A stretch of DNA of 64,000 nt from Nocardia sp. BSTN01 (GCF_015354405.1 NZ_JADKYP010000009.1:107232-171231); one strand, 5' to 3'. Shown: positions 9,659 to 18,949, counted from the first letter of the stretch. Made by a program: numbers and translations. Notes: generated by a model not told the origin, from the sequence alone.

Positions 9659-10723
9659 ATGGCGCTCACTCTCGACACCTATCGGCTGCTCGGCCGGTCC
9701 GGACTGCGGGTCTCACCGCTCGCACTGGGCACCATGACCTTCGGCACCGACTGGGGCTGGGGCGCCGAACGGGACGAGGCGCGCAAACTGTTCGACGACT
9801 ACGTCTCGCGCGGTGGCAATTTCATCGACACCGCCAGCGTCTACACCAACGGCAGTTCCGAGCGGCTGCTCGGCGAATTCACCCGCGACAATCGCGAAAG
9901 CCTGGTGCTGGCAACGAAGTACACGATGTTGCGGCGGCCCGGTGACCCGAATTCCGGCGGCAACAACCGCAAGTCGATGTTCGCTTCGGTGGAGGCCAGC
10001 CTGCGCAACCTGAACACCGATTACATCGATCTGCTGTATCTGCACGCCTGGGACTTCACCACGCCGGTCGAGGAGGTGCTGCGCGGCATGGACGATCTGG
10101 TCCGGCAGGGCAAGGTGCTCTACGTCGCCATCTCCGACACCCCGGCCTGGCAGGTGGCGCGCATGCAGACCATCGCCGACCTGCGCGGTTGGTCCCCGCT
10201 GGTGGCGCTGCAGGTGGAATACAGCCTGATCGAACGCACCGTGGAACACGACCTGTTCCCGATGGCGCGGGAACTCGGGCTCGGCGTGATTCCGTGGTCG
10301 CCGCTCGGCAGCGGCGTGCTGACCGGCAAATACACCACCGCCGATCTGGACGCCTCGGCCGCGGGATCGCCGGAGGGCAGTCGTAAGAACGTCGCGCTGG
10401 CCAACGGTTCGCTGACCGAACGGGGCCTCGCGATCGCCGAGGTGGTGAAGGAGGTCGCGGCGGAACTGGACCGGACACCGGCCCAGACCGCACTCGCGTG
10501 GACGCTGCGGAATCCGGCGGTGACCGCTCCCATCATCGGCGCCCGCACCCCGGCTCAGCTCGCCGACAACCTGGGCGCCCTGGATGTGGAATTCGATGCG
10601 GCGCAATTGGATCGGCTGGACGCGGCCAGTGCCGTCGAACCCGGATTCCCGCACAATATGCTCGCTCGCGAGCTGACCGATACGGTGATCAACGGGGACC
10701 TGACGGTCGTCCCGCGATCCTGA
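9659..10723 (+). CDS. Aldo/keto reductase
   Basis: NADPH-dependent reductase of 354 residues with the (beta/alpha)8 aldo/keto reductase fold. The catalytic tetrad is visible in order: Asp in FIDTASVY, Tyr in the same block, Lys in LATKYTM and His in LLYLHAWD. Late nucleotide-binding residues are in PIIGARTPAQLADNL. The ATG at 9659 has an AGGAGG ribosome binding site at 9649-9653 with correct spacing, which decides the start over upstream in-frame codons. It probably reduces aldehydes or ketones of broad type. Likely controlled by the divergent XRE/MmyB regulator. Confidence 0.88.
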   Translation: MALTLDTYRLLGRSGLRVSPLALGTMTFGTDWGWGAERDEARKLFDDYVSRGGNFIDTASVYTNGSSERLLGEFTRDNRESLVLATKYTMLRRPGDPNSGGNNRKSMFASVEASLRNLNTDYIDLLYLHAWDFTTPVEEVLRGMDDLVRQGKVLYVAISDTPAWQVARMQTIADLRGWSPLVALQVEYSLIERTVEHDLFPMARELGLGVIPWSPLGSGVLTGKYTTADLDASAAGSPEGSRKNVALANGSLTERGLAIAEVVKEVAAELDRTPAQTALAWTLRNPAVTAPIIGARTPAQLADNLGALDVEFDAAQLDRLDAASAVEPGFPHNMLARELTDTVINGDLTVVPRS

Positions 10724-10745
10724 ACGACTCGGACGACGCGCCCCT

Positions 10746-10769
10746 GCGACCGGTCACCACACCGGTCGC
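10746..10769. terminator. GC-rich stem-loop after the aldo/keto reductase gene
   Basis: GCGACCGG, an 8-nt loop, then CCGGTCGC form a perfect 8-bp stem 22 bp after the reductase stop. There is no T-run. A stem-only terminator is plausible in a high-GC actinobacterium but unproven. The rest of the gap to 10920 shows nothing convincing. Confidence 0.35.
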
Positions 10770-10920
10770 TCGGACGCCTCGTCGAGTACGCGGCGGAACT
10801 CACCGGTCTACGCCGACAGCAGCTTCTTCACCCTCGGCAGCGACGGCATCACCGCAGATCGCGGCACCGGGCGTATGCGAACCCGCATGGCTGCTGCGGA
10901 CCCCTCGAGCTTCGGACGAA

Positions 10921-11637
10921 TCAGGCTGCGGTGGTCAGGAATTCGGCTGCCGCACTGCGATAGCGGTCGGCCAGCAGGCGCACCACCGCCGTATGCACGC
11001 CGAGCGGTTCGGCGACTCCGTCTGCGCCCGACTCGTGCAGGCGCTGGTGGAACAGCCCTCGCGCCAGCAGGTAGGAGCCGACGAACACCCGCTCGGCACC
11101 GGATTCGCGCAGGGCCGCAACGACATCCGGCACCCGCGGCTCGCCGGTGGCGATATATGCCGTGCGGACCGTGACCCCCAGCTCCTCCGCCAGCATGGCG
11201 GTCGCCCGCCGGACATCGTGGCGCGCACGGGCGTCGGAGGATCCGGCCGCCGCGAAGACCACCGCGTCGCCGGGACGCATCCCGGCCTCGTGCAACCGCA
11301 TCCGCATCACCCGGGCCAGCATCGGGTCCGGGCCCATCGCGGGAGTCACCACCACATCCGAATGCCCACTGTCGCGGACTTCGCGCGGGACATCCTGGTA
11401 GACGTGGTAACCGGAGGCCAGGAAGGCCGGAACCACCACGGCCGGAACACCGTTCAGCTCGCGCAGCACCTCGGCGGGCGTCGGGCCGAGCACGTCGACG
11501 AAGGCGGTTCGTACCGGCGCTTCCGCGCCGGTACGTCCCATCTCCGCACGTACCGCATCGGCCAATGCGGCAATCATCCGCACACCTTCGGCACTCCGGG
11601 TGCCGTGCGCCACCAGCACCAGCGCGGGGGCGCTCAC
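10921..11637 (-). CDS. Sirohydrochlorin chelatase (CbiX/SirB type)
   Basis: Class II chelatase of 238 residues that inserts ferrous iron (or cobalt) into sirohydrochlorin; in this operon the product should be siroheme for nitrite reductase. The two half-domains each keep the metal-binding histidine: VLVAHGTRS at the start and YLLARGLFHQRLHESG in the second half. The GTG start at 11637 overlaps the stop of the upstream hemD-like gene by 4 bp (GTGA), which indicates translational coupling and fixes the start. It is the last gene of the narK-nirB-nirD-hemD operon, so it should be expressed whenever apo-nitrite reductase is made. Confidence 0.85.
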   Translation of the reverse strand: MSAPALVLVAHGTRSAEGVRMIAALADAVRAEMGRTGAEAPVRTAFVDVLGPTPAEVLRELNGVPAVVVPAFLASGYHVYQDVPREVRDSGHSDVVVTPAMGPDPMLARVMRMRLHEAGMRPGDAVVFAAAGSSDARARHDVRRATAMLAEELGVTVRTAYIATGEPRVPDVVAALRESGAERVFVGSYLLARGLFHQRLHESGADGVAEPLGVHTAVVRLLADRYRSAAAEFLTTAA

Positions 11638-12860
11638 CAGACCCCTGCCATGGGCGCGGGTCGCTGTGGCCGCAGCGACGGGGCGTACCCGCCCGGCGGG
11701 CGGGTGTTGTTGTCCACGCATTCGGCGGGGTCGAGAGCGAGCCGATAGCCGCGCTTGACCACCGTCTGAATCGCCTTCGGTGTACCGAGACCCGCACGCA
11801 GCCGGGCGATTCCGGTCTCCACGGCATGGGTGTCGTCACCACCGCCGGGCAGCGCCGCGAGCAGATCCTCCCGGGACACCACCCGGCCGGGCTGACGGGC
11901 CAGCGCCCGCATCAACGCCATCGGCGCGGGAGCGAGCTGACGCACCGAACCGTCCACCACGACACAGCCGCCGCGGACGCTCAATTCGTGCCCGGCGGCG
12001 TGAATCCGGTTGGCGCGGCGGGGAAGTTCCTCGGCGACGTGGCGGGCCAGCGCCCCGAGTCGCGCGCGGCCCGGCATGGACGTCGGCACCCCGAGTTCCT
12101 CCAGCGGCGCGGCGGTGATCGGGCCGACGCACGCCGGCAGCACCCGGGAACGCATCGCCTGCAGGACGCCCTCGAGCAGCCCGGTTTCCTTCGCCCGCAT
12201 CAACATCGAGGCCACCGCGGGTGCGCTGGTGAACGTGACACAGTCCAGCGCGGAGGTGACCACGCCCTCGATCAGGCGGTCCATCGGCACACGATCGTCC
12301 GGTGGCACCCAGCGGTACACCGGCACCGGCACGACATCGGCGCCGGCGCAGCGCAACACCTCGCAGAAGTCGGGTACCGGCTCCCATTCGGTGGTCGCAC
12401 CGTGCAATTGCACCGCGATGCGCACACCTTCGACACCCGCCGCCAGCAGGTGATCGAGCACCTCGGCGGACGATTCGGAGGCCGGCGACCATTCCTCGCG
12501 TAGTTCGGCGGCCCGGATAGCGCCCTTGGCCTTGGGGCCACGGGCCAGCATACGCGTGGCAGCCAACGTGTCCCGGAGGTTTTCGGCCAAGCCCCACCCC
12601 TCGGCCGCTTCCATCCAGCCGCGGAAGCCGATGCCGGTGGTGGCGACGGCGATCTGCGGCGGATCGGCGACCAACTGCCGCGTCACCCGCTCCAGCTCGG
12701 TGTCATCGGACAGGGGGATGATGCGAATCGCCGGGGCGGAAACGATATTCGCGCCTCGGCGACTCAACAGCGTGGCCAGTTCGTCGGCCCGGCGGGCGGC
12801 TGTCACACCGATGGTGAAGCCGTCCAAAGGTTTCAATTCGGTGGGTCGCGCTTCGTTCAC
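11634..12860 (-). CDS. Uroporphyrinogen-III synthase fused to a winged-helix DNA-binding domain
   Basis: Two-domain protein of 408 residues. Residues ~1-285 are HemD-like (GFTIGVTAARRADELATLL, VAVATTGIGFRGW in approximate form, CVTFTSAPAVASML, CVGPITAAPLEELGV). Residues ~300-390 form an OmpR-type winged helix: a strand before VVSREDLLAALPGGGDDTHAV, then the wing TVVKRGYRLALDP. It corresponds, from memory, to the Rv0260c-type protein beside mycobacterial nirBD. It may make the siroheme precursor, regulate the operon, or do both. The ATG at 12860 overlaps the nirD stop by 4 bp (ATGA). The last ~25 residues are a proline-rich tail. Confidence 0.8.
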   Translation of the reverse strand: MNEARPTELKPLDGFTIGVTAARRADELATLLSRRGANIVSAPAIRIIPLSDDTELERVTRQLVADPPQIAVATTGIGFRGWMEAAEGWGLAENLRDTLAATRMLARGPKAKGAIRAAELREEWSPASESSAEVLDHLLAAGVEGVRIAVQLHGATTEWEPVPDFCEVLRCAGADVVPVPVYRWVPPDDRVPMDRLIEGVVTSALDCVTFTSAPAVASMLMRAKETGLLEGVLQAMRSRVLPACVGPITAAPLEELGVPTSMPGRARLGALARHVAEELPRRANRIHAAGHELSVRGGCVVVDGSVRQLAPAPMALMRALARQPGRVVSREDLLAALPGGGDDTHAVETGIARLRAGLGTPKAIQTVVKRGYRLALDPAECVDNNTRPPGGYAPSLRPQRPAPMAGVW

Positions 12861-13249
12861 GGCGTACCGCCGTATTGGACCGGTTCGTTGGTCACCGCGA
12901 CGACCCCGTCGACGACGCGCACGCCGTAGACGGGCAGTGCGACCGAGTCGTCGTCCAGGCAGCGGCCGTCCAGCAGCGAGAACGACTGCTTCAGCAGCGG
13001 CGAGGCGACGACCGGCACACCGGCGCGGTCGCCGACGATGCCGCGCGACATGACCGCCGCCCGCCCGAACGGATCGATATTGCCGACGGCGTAGAGCGTG
13101 CCGTCGGGCAGCAGGAAGAGCGCGGCCTGCCGTCCGCCCCTGAGCAGTACCGCCACGCCGCGGCCGGGAATCAGATAATCGAGCCGGCAGGCCGAGGTCC
13201 AGCCGGTGGTGGTTGCCGGTGCGAAGCCGGGTGTGTCGATAACGGTCAT
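12857..13249 (-). CDS. nirD: Nitrite reductase (NADH) small subunit
   Basis: NirD, 130 residues, partner of NirB in assimilatory cytoplasmic nitrite reduction to ammonium. It has the Rieske-like beta fold of the family (GRGVAVLLRGGRQAALFLLPDGTLYAVGNIDPFGRAAVMSRGIVG) without the Rieske Cys/His iron ligands, which is normal for NirD. The gene starts 65 bp after nirB and overlaps the following hemD-like gene by 4 bp. Length and order are typical of actinobacterial nirBD operons. Confidence 0.92.
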   Translation of the reverse strand: MTVIDTPGFAPATTTGWTSACRLDYLIPGRGVAVLLRGGRQAALFLLPDGTLYAVGNIDPFGRAAVMSRGIVGDRAGVPVVASPLLKQSFSLLDGRCLDDDSVALPVYGVRVVDGVVAVTNEPVQYGGTP

Positions 13250-13314
13250 CGGTAATCTCCTCCGAACGCCTTACCTAATAAGTACCGGCGTCCTGTTTCC
13301 GCACGATTACGTGG

Positions 13315-15861
13315 CTATTTCCCGGGCGTGGCAATCGCGGTCGGCACATCGGGCAGGCCGAGCAGAACCGGCGTCTTGCGCTCCCCGCTCTCGTCGAAGG
13401 CGATCGTCGGATCGGCCTCCTCCGGCGCGTTGACGAAGGTGACGAAGCGCGAAAGCTTCGCGGGATCCTCCAGCACCGCGGCCCATTCGTCCTTGTAGCC
13501 GGCGACGTGGCGGGCCATGCTCTCCTCCAGATCGGCGGCGATGCCGAGGGAGTCCTCGCAGACGACCTGCTTGAGGTGCTCGATACCACCCTCGAGCGCT
13601 TCCTGCCACGGCGCGGTGCGCTGCAGCCGGTCGGCGGTGCGGATGTAGAACATCAGGTAGCGGTCGATGTAGCGGATCAACGTCTCGTCGTCGAGGTCAC
13701 CGGCCAGCAGCACCGCATGCTTCGGGCTGAGGCCGCCGTTGCCGCCGACATAGAGGTTCCAGCCGTTCTCGGTGGCGATGACGCCGACGTCCTTACCGCG
13801 CGCCTCGGCGCATTCGCGGGCACAGCCCGAGACACCGATCTTCAGCTTGTGCGGCGAGCGCAGGCCGCGGTAGCGCTTCTCCAGCAGCACCGCCATGCCG
13901 ACCGAATCCTGCTGGCCGTAGCGGCACCAGGTGGAGCCCACGCAGCTCTTCACGGTGCGCAGCGATTTGCCGTAGGCGTGACCGGATTCCATCCCCTTGT
14001 CGACAAGTCGCTGCCAGATCAGCGGCAACTGCTCGACCCGCGCGCCGAACAGGTCGATGCGCTGACCGCCGGTGACCTTCACATAGAGGCCGAAATCCTT
14101 GGCGATCTGACCGATTTCGATCAGCTGTTCGGGCGTCACCTCGCCGCCCGGCATTCGCGGCACCACCGAATAGGTGCCGTTCTTCTGCAGATTGGCCAGG
14201 AAGTGATCGTTGGTGTCCTGCAGTGCGGACTGCTCACCGTCGAGGATGTGGTCGCTCGAGGTCGAGGCGAGGATGGAGGCGACGGTCGGCTTGCAGATAT
14301 CGCAACCGAGTCCGGTGCCGTGTTTGGCGATCAGTTCCGTGAAGGTGCGAATTCCGGTGACCTGCACGATCTCGAACAATTCGGACCGGGACTGGGTGAA
14401 GTGCTCGCACAGCGCCTTCGACATCTCCACGCCGGACTGCTCGAGCAGCTTCTTGATCATGGGAACACAACCGCCGCACGAGGTTCCGGCGGAGGTGCAG
14501 CTCTTGACGCCGGCGATATCGCAGGCGCCCTCCGCGATGGCACCGCAGATCGCACCCTTGCTCACGTTGTTGCAGGAGCAGATCTGCGCCTCGTCGGGCA
14601 GGGCGTCCGCACCCAGTTCGGCGCCCGCGGGCGAGATCAGCGCGGCCGGTTCGGCGGGCAGTTCGCTGCCGACCAGCGGGCGCAGCGCAGCGTACTGCGA
14701 GGCGTCGCCGACCAGGATGCCGCCCAGCAGCGTCTTCGCGTCGTCGGAGATCACCAGCTTGGCGTAGGTGCCCTTGGCGGCGTCGTGCAGGACTACCGAC
14801 AGCGCGCCCTCGGTGGTGGCATGGGCGTCGCCGAAGCTGGCCACGTCCACACCGAGCAGTTTCAGCTTGGTCGACAGGTCGGCGCCCGGGAATTCGCCGG
14901 CGCCGCCGACCAGCCGGTCCGCGACGATCTCGGCGGTGGTGTAGCCGGGGGCGACCAGGCCGTAGCAGGTGCCCTCCACGGCCGCGACCTCACCGACGGC
15001 GTAGATGTGCGGATCGGAGGTGACCATGCCGAGGTCGGTGAGCGCACCACCGCGCGGCCCGATCTCGAGTCCGGCGTCGCGGGCGATCTGATCGCGCGGG
15101 CGTACACCGGCGGAGAACACCACCAGCGAGGCATCGATCACCGACTCGTCGGACAGCGAAACCCGCAGACCCGCACCGTCTTCGGCGGGCTCGATGGCCG
15201 AGGTGCCGACACCGGTGTGCACGTGCAGGCCCAGATCGGTGACCAGCTTCTCCAGGATCGCGCCGCCACCCTCGTCGACCTGTACCGGCATCAGCCGCGG
15301 CGCGAACTCGACGACATGCGGCGTCATTCCCAGGAGCCGCAGGGCATTCGCCGCTTCCAGACCGAGGAGTCCACCGCCGACGACCACACCGACCGCACCG
15401 GGACCCGCCTTCTGCGCGGCGGCCCGGATGCCGTCGAGGTCCTCGAGGGTGCGGTAGACGAAGCATTCCGGACGGTCGTGGCCCGGCACCGGCGGCACGA
15501 AGGCATACGATCCGGTCGCGAGAACCAGTGCGTCGTAACCGATCACGTCGCCGGAGGAGGTGGTCACCTTGCGGGCGGCGCGGTCGATCTCGTCGGCGCG
15601 CACGCCGAGGCGCAGATCCACCAGCGCGTCACCGGCGTACTCGTTACCGGGCAGGGCGAGCGCGCTCTTGTCCCAGGCGCCGACGTAGGACGACAGGCCG
15701 ACGCGGTCGTAGGCGGCCTGGTCCTCTTCGCTCAGCACGACGACCTGCCATTGCCCGGCCTCGTCGCGGGAGCGCAGCGCCTCCACGAACCGGTGCCCGA
15801 CCATGCCGTGGCCGACGACCACCACGGTCTTGCGCTGCGTGGGTTCGACTGTCGTGTTCAT
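13315..15861 (-). CDS. nirB: Nitrite reductase (NADH) large subunit
   Basis: NirB, 848 residues, full length. Order of parts: an N-terminal FAD/NADH module (VVVGHGMVGHRFVEALRSRD, later VVVGGGLLGLEAANAL); a BFD-type [2Fe-2S] domain with the cysteines of CSCNNVSKGAI and SCGGCVPMIK; and a siroheme/[4Fe-4S] C-terminal half whose ligands are C-x5-C in SCVGSTWCRYG (~640) and C-x3-C in GCARECAEARG (~680). It reduces nitrite to ammonium with six electrons from NADH in the cytoplasm. It sits 26 bp after narK, so it is cotranscribed with the transporter, with nirD and the siroheme genes downstream. Confidence 0.95.
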   Translation of the reverse strand: MNTTVEPTQRKTVVVVGHGMVGHRFVEALRSRDEAGQWQVVVLSEEDQAAYDRVGLSSYVGAWDKSALALPGNEYAGDALVDLRLGVRADEIDRAARKVTTSSGDVIGYDALVLATGSYAFVPPVPGHDRPECFVYRTLEDLDGIRAAAQKAGPGAVGVVVGGGLLGLEAANALRLLGMTPHVVEFAPRLMPVQVDEGGGAILEKLVTDLGLHVHTGVGTSAIEPAEDGAGLRVSLSDESVIDASLVVFSAGVRPRDQIARDAGLEIGPRGGALTDLGMVTSDPHIYAVGEVAAVEGTCYGLVAPGYTTAEIVADRLVGGAGEFPGADLSTKLKLLGVDVASFGDAHATTEGALSVVLHDAAKGTYAKLVISDDAKTLLGGILVGDASQYAALRPLVGSELPAEPAALISPAGAELGADALPDEAQICSCNNVSKGAICGAIAEGACDIAGVKSCTSAGTSCGGCVPMIKKLLEQSGVEMSKALCEHFTQSRSELFEIVQVTGIRTFTELIAKHGTGLGCDICKPTVASILASTSSDHILDGEQSALQDTNDHFLANLQKNGTYSVVPRMPGGEVTPEQLIEIGQIAKDFGLYVKVTGGQRIDLFGARVEQLPLIWQRLVDKGMESGHAYGKSLRTVKSCVGSTWCRYGQQDSVGMAVLLEKRYRGLRSPHKLKIGVSGCARECAEARGKDVGVIATENGWNLYVGGNGGLSPKHAVLLAGDLDDETLIRYIDRYLMFYIRTADRLQRTAPWQEALEGGIEHLKQVVCEDSLGIAADLEESMARHVAGYKDEWAAVLEDPAKLSRFVTFVNAPEEADPTIAFDESGERKTPVLLGLPDVPTAIATPGK

Positions 15862-15887
15862 GACTGTCCTCCGATGCTTTCCGATGG

Positions 15888-17363
15888 TCAGGCGCGAGCC
15901 GAGGTGGTGGACTGGGTGGAATCGGATTCGGGCGACCGTTCGGCCTCGAGCACCAGGGCTTCCGCCTGGGCGACGACACCGGATTCGGTACGCGCCGAAC
16001 GCATTCCGGGCCGCCGCAGGAAGACCGACCAGACGACGATCGCGCAGACGACGTAGAAGCCGAGGAACACCCAGAACGCGGTGGTCGCGGAATTGGTGGA
16101 GGCGTAGGAGGAGCGCAGCACCAGGTTGATGGCCACACCACCCAGGGCGCCGATCGCACCGACGAAGCCGATCAGCGCGCCCGAGGTGTTACGCGACCAG
16201 GCGGCCTGCTCCCCGGCGCTCACTGGAAGGCTCTTGGACTTCGCGTCGAAGACCGACGGGATGATCTTGGTGACGGACCCGTTGCCGATTCCCGAGAGCA
16301 CGAACAGCGCGATGAATCCGCAGACCAGGGCGACCATGGTCGCACCCGAGGCCACGCCGCCGTTGTGGTCGGCGGCCACACTGGCCACCGCGACCACGAC
16401 CGCCGCCACCATCATTCCGGCGAACCCGGCCAGCGTGACCCGGCTGCCGCCGAAGCGGTCGGCCATCTTGCCGCCGTAAGGGCGGGCCAGCGAACCCAGC
16501 AGCGGGCCGATGAAGGCGATCTGCGCGGCGTGCAGACTCGCCTGGGCGGCCGAATCACCGCCGGCCTTGAAGCCGATCTGCAGAATCTGGCCGAAGGCGA
16601 AGCTGAAGCCGATGAACGAGCCGAACGTACCGATGTAGAGGAAGGCGATCGCCCAGGACTGCGGAACCTTCAGCGACTCCAGCATGTAGGACAGATCGGC
16701 CTTCTGGTTGCGCAGATTGTCCATGTAGAGCGCGGCGCCGAGACCGGCGACCGCGATGAACGCCAGATACACCAGGCAGACGACCGATGCGTAGGAGTTG
16801 CCGAGCGTGGCGATCACCAGCAGGCCGATCAGCTGGATCACCGGGACGCCGATATTGCCGCCGCCGGCGTTCATGCCCAGCGCCCAGCCCTTGAGCCGCT
16901 GTGGGTAGAAGGCGTTGATATTGGTCATCGAGGAGGCGAAGTTGCCGCCGCCCAGGCCCGCGAACGCCGCCACCACCATGAACGTGGTGTAGGAGGTGCC
17001 CGGCTGGTTGATGAAGTACAGCGTCAGCAGCGTCGGGATCAGCAGCATCAGGGCGCTTAAGATCGTCCAGTTGCGACCGCCGAAGCGCGCGGTGGCGACG
17101 GTGTAGGGGATGCGCAGGATGCCGCCGACCAGGGTCGGCATGGCGACCAGGAAGAACTTCCCGGCGGCGTCGATGCCGAACTTGTCGGTCGGCATGAACA
17201 GCACCATCACCGACCAGATCGACCACACCGAGAATCCGACATGTTCGGCGACGACCGACCAGATCAGATTGCGACGGGCGATCTTCTTGCCGCCGGCCTC
17301 CCAGGCCGCGACATCCTCGGCATCCCATTGCTCGATGTCGTGGTTACGCGTCAGCGTGCTCAA
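15888..17363 (-). CDS. narK: Nitrate/nitrite transporter, NarK type
   Basis: Twelve-helix major facilitator of 491 residues for nitrate uptake or nitrate/nitrite exchange. Both nitrate-signature loops are visible: GLGGGNFASSMTNINAFYP in the first half and GIGNGSVTKIIPSVF in the second. I choose the TTG at 17363 as start because a perfect AGGAGG (complement of 17370-17375) stands 5-6 nt upstream and the resulting N-terminus (STLTRNHDIEQWDAEDVAAW) matches the second narK in this window. First gene of the nir operon; a GlnR-type site lies about 130-165 bp upstream. Its paralogue is at 19853. Confidence 0.92.
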   Translation of the reverse strand: MSTLTRNHDIEQWDAEDVAAWEAGGKKIARRNLIWSVVAEHVGFSVWSIWSVMVLFMPTDKFGIDAAGKFFLVAMPTLVGGILRIPYTVATARFGGRNWTILSALMLLIPTLLTLYFINQPGTSYTTFMVVAAFAGLGGGNFASSMTNINAFYPQRLKGWALGMNAGGGNIGVPVIQLIGLLVIATLGNSYASVVCLVYLAFIAVAGLGAALYMDNLRNQKADLSYMLESLKVPQSWAIAFLYIGTFGSFIGFSFAFGQILQIGFKAGGDSAAQASLHAAQIAFIGPLLGSLARPYGGKMADRFGGSRVTLAGFAGMMVAAVVVAVASVAADHNGGVASGATMVALVCGFIALFVLSGIGNGSVTKIIPSVFDAKSKSLPVSAGEQAAWSRNTSGALIGFVGAIGALGGVAINLVLRSSYASTNSATTAFWVFLGFYVVCAIVVWSVFLRRPGMRSARTESGVVAQAEALVLEAERSPESDSTQSTTSARA

Positions 17364-17490
17364 CAGGGCCTCCTGAAATCCGGTTGGCCCCAAGGTAGAA
17401 AACGGGTATTGCCGCGATGCTGCGCCACATGACGCACAAATCAACGGTTGCTCACGAATTCGGCGATTTCCCGGTGAGAACCGGGACTTT

Positions 17491-17527
17491 GTTTCGCCCA
17501 TATGACACAACGGTTTCCGTGCGTCAC
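17491..17527 (-). promoter_or_regulatory. GlnR-type binding site upstream of the nar/nir operon
   Basis: Read on the minus strand: GTGAC (17527-17523), 5 nt, GAAAC (17517-17513), 6 nt, GTCAT (17506-17502), 6 nt, GAAAC (17495-17491). The actinobacterial GlnR consensus is gTnAC-n6-GaAAC repeated, so three of four half-sites are near perfect and two of three spacings exact. The rest of the 318-bp gap (17364-17681) holds a small hairpin at 17470-17485 and no gene that I can support. Confidence 0.65.
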
Positions 17528-17681
17528 AAAGTGCCGACGCTCACACGAGGAGCCGGTGAGATCGATGGCGGCGAGTGGTCCGGGCCACATTGCGCGGCCG
17601 TCGGCTCACATCATGGCCACAAGCTCACCGCGGCGCAACCCGAGCGGTGAAACAGCCCAGCGGTCGCGCCGCGGAAGCCGG

Positions 17682-18929
17682 TCAGTGCCAGGTGTCCTCG
17701 AGCATGCGCGGCTTGCACGCCTGCCAGGCGCCGGCCACCAGCACCAGGACGGCAACCGCCAGCAGGGCGAAGGGCGCGCCCCAGCCGCCGGCCACGCTGT
17801 GCAGCACACCGAACAGCAGGGGGCCGACGCAGGCGACGGTGTAACCGACGCCCTGCGTGAAGCCCGACAGTGCCGCCGAACCGGCCTGGGTGCGGGTACG
17901 CAGATTGATCAGCGTGAGCGCCATCGGGAAGGTGCTCGGCCCGAGACCCAGCAGCAGTACCCACAGCCACGGTGCGCTCATCGGGGCGATCAGCAGGCCG
18001 GCGAACGCCGCGAAAAACGCTATTGCGCAGGCGATCACGACGGGGAACGGATTGCGGATGCGGGCGGTGAACGACGGTGCGGTCAACGCGGCCGCCAAGC
18101 CCATGAAGGAGAAGAAGGCGACCATCGTGCCGCCGAAGCTCGCGTCGGCGCCCGCGTCGGCGAAGAGTTTGGGCAGCCAGGTGAACATCGAGTAGGTGAC
18201 CAGCGAGGTCATGCCGAACATGGCGGCCATCCCCCACGCCAGCGGCGACCGCCGGATATTGCCGGCGCGCGCGGGCTGTTCGCCCGGCACCTCGGACACC
18301 GCGGTGGTGTCGGCGCGGTCGTGACCGCGCCGCCCCCGCAGCACACCCAGCCACGGCACCGCGGCCGCGAATCCGAGCAGCGCCCACAGCCCGAGCGAGA
18401 CCCGCCAGCCGGCCGCGTCGGCGACCGGGACGGCGATCAGCGCCGGCACCACGGTGCCGATCTGCACCATCGTGATGTACACCGAGCTCAGCACCGCCAG
18501 TCGATCCGCGAAATACCGCTTGACCAGCGGCGGAATCACGACATTGCCGATGCCCATACCGGCCAGCGCCAGCGCGGACAGGCTCAGCAGCTCCCAGGTG
18601 TCGGGCACCAGCGCCCGGGTGAGCTGCCCGGCCCCGGCCATGCACATGGCGACCAGTGCCGTCCGTTCCAGGCCCAGCCGCCGCACGAAGATCGGGGTGA
18701 TCAGCCCGGCCAGCGCGAACATGGCGGTCGGGATCATGCCGAAGACACCGACGATGGCGGTGGAATAGCCGATATCGAGGCCGATCCGCTCGGCGAGCGG
18801 AGTAAAGGCGGTGACCGCCACCCGCAGGGTGAGCGCCGAGACGACGATCGCGACGAGGACGAGGATCCGGCCCTCGGCCAGACCGCGGCGCCGGATGTCG
18901 GTGGTCGACTGCAGATTGGTAACCGTCAC
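17682..18929 (-). CDS. CynX/NimT-type major facilitator transporter
   Basis: Twelve-helix MFS permease of about 415 residues, closest in pattern to the CynX/NimT group. Supporting stretches are TAFTPLAERIGLDIGYSTA near the start, GIGNVVIPPLVKRYF in helix 4-5, and FPMALTLINLRTRTQAGSAALSGFTQ in the second half. CynX members carry cyanate or nitroimidazole-type compounds; here the substrate is unknown, though the position between two narK genes hints at nitrogen compounds. The GTG at 18929 is chosen because a good promoter puts the transcript start on it (leaderless mRNA). An upstream TTG at 18968 is the alternative. It is divergent from a GntR/FadR-type regulator. Confidence 0.8.
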   Translation of the reverse strand: MTVTNLQSTTDIRRRGLAEGRILVLVAIVVSALTLRVAVTAFTPLAERIGLDIGYSTAIVGVFGMIPTAMFALAGLITPIFVRRLGLERTALVAMCMAGAGQLTRALVPDTWELLSLSALALAGMGIGNVVIPPLVKRYFADRLAVLSSVYITMVQIGTVVPALIAVPVADAAGWRVSLGLWALLGFAAAVPWLGVLRGRRGHDRADTTAVSEVPGEQPARAGNIRRSPLAWGMAAMFGMTSLVTYSMFTWLPKLFADAGADASFGGTMVAFFSFMGLAAALTAPSFTARIRNPFPVVIACAIAFFAAFAGLLIAPMSAPWLWVLLLGLGPSTFPMALTLINLRTRTQAGSAALSGFTQGVGYTVACVGPLLFGVLHSVAGGWGAPFALLAVAVLVLVAGAWQACKPRMLEDTWH

Positions 18930-18934
18930 CGCGA

Positions 18935-18949
18935 AATCATAGGATGATT
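18935..18949. promoter_or_regulatory. Inverted repeat over the -10 box, probable GntR/FadR operator
   Basis: AATCAT-AGG-ATGATT, 6-bp arms and a 3-bp spacer, covering the -10 hexamer of the transporter promoter. A repressor bound here would block the promoter. The divergent GntR/FadR-type gene is the natural candidate; the pairing is inferred from position. Confidence 0.5.

Noticed and set aside
13507-16056. An 849-codon open frame on the plus strand opposite nirB
   Set aside because: Antisense to a well-conserved enzyme in a GC-rich genome, where third-position G/C keeps opposite frames open; the composition is rich in Arg, Gly, His and Gln with no domain pattern.
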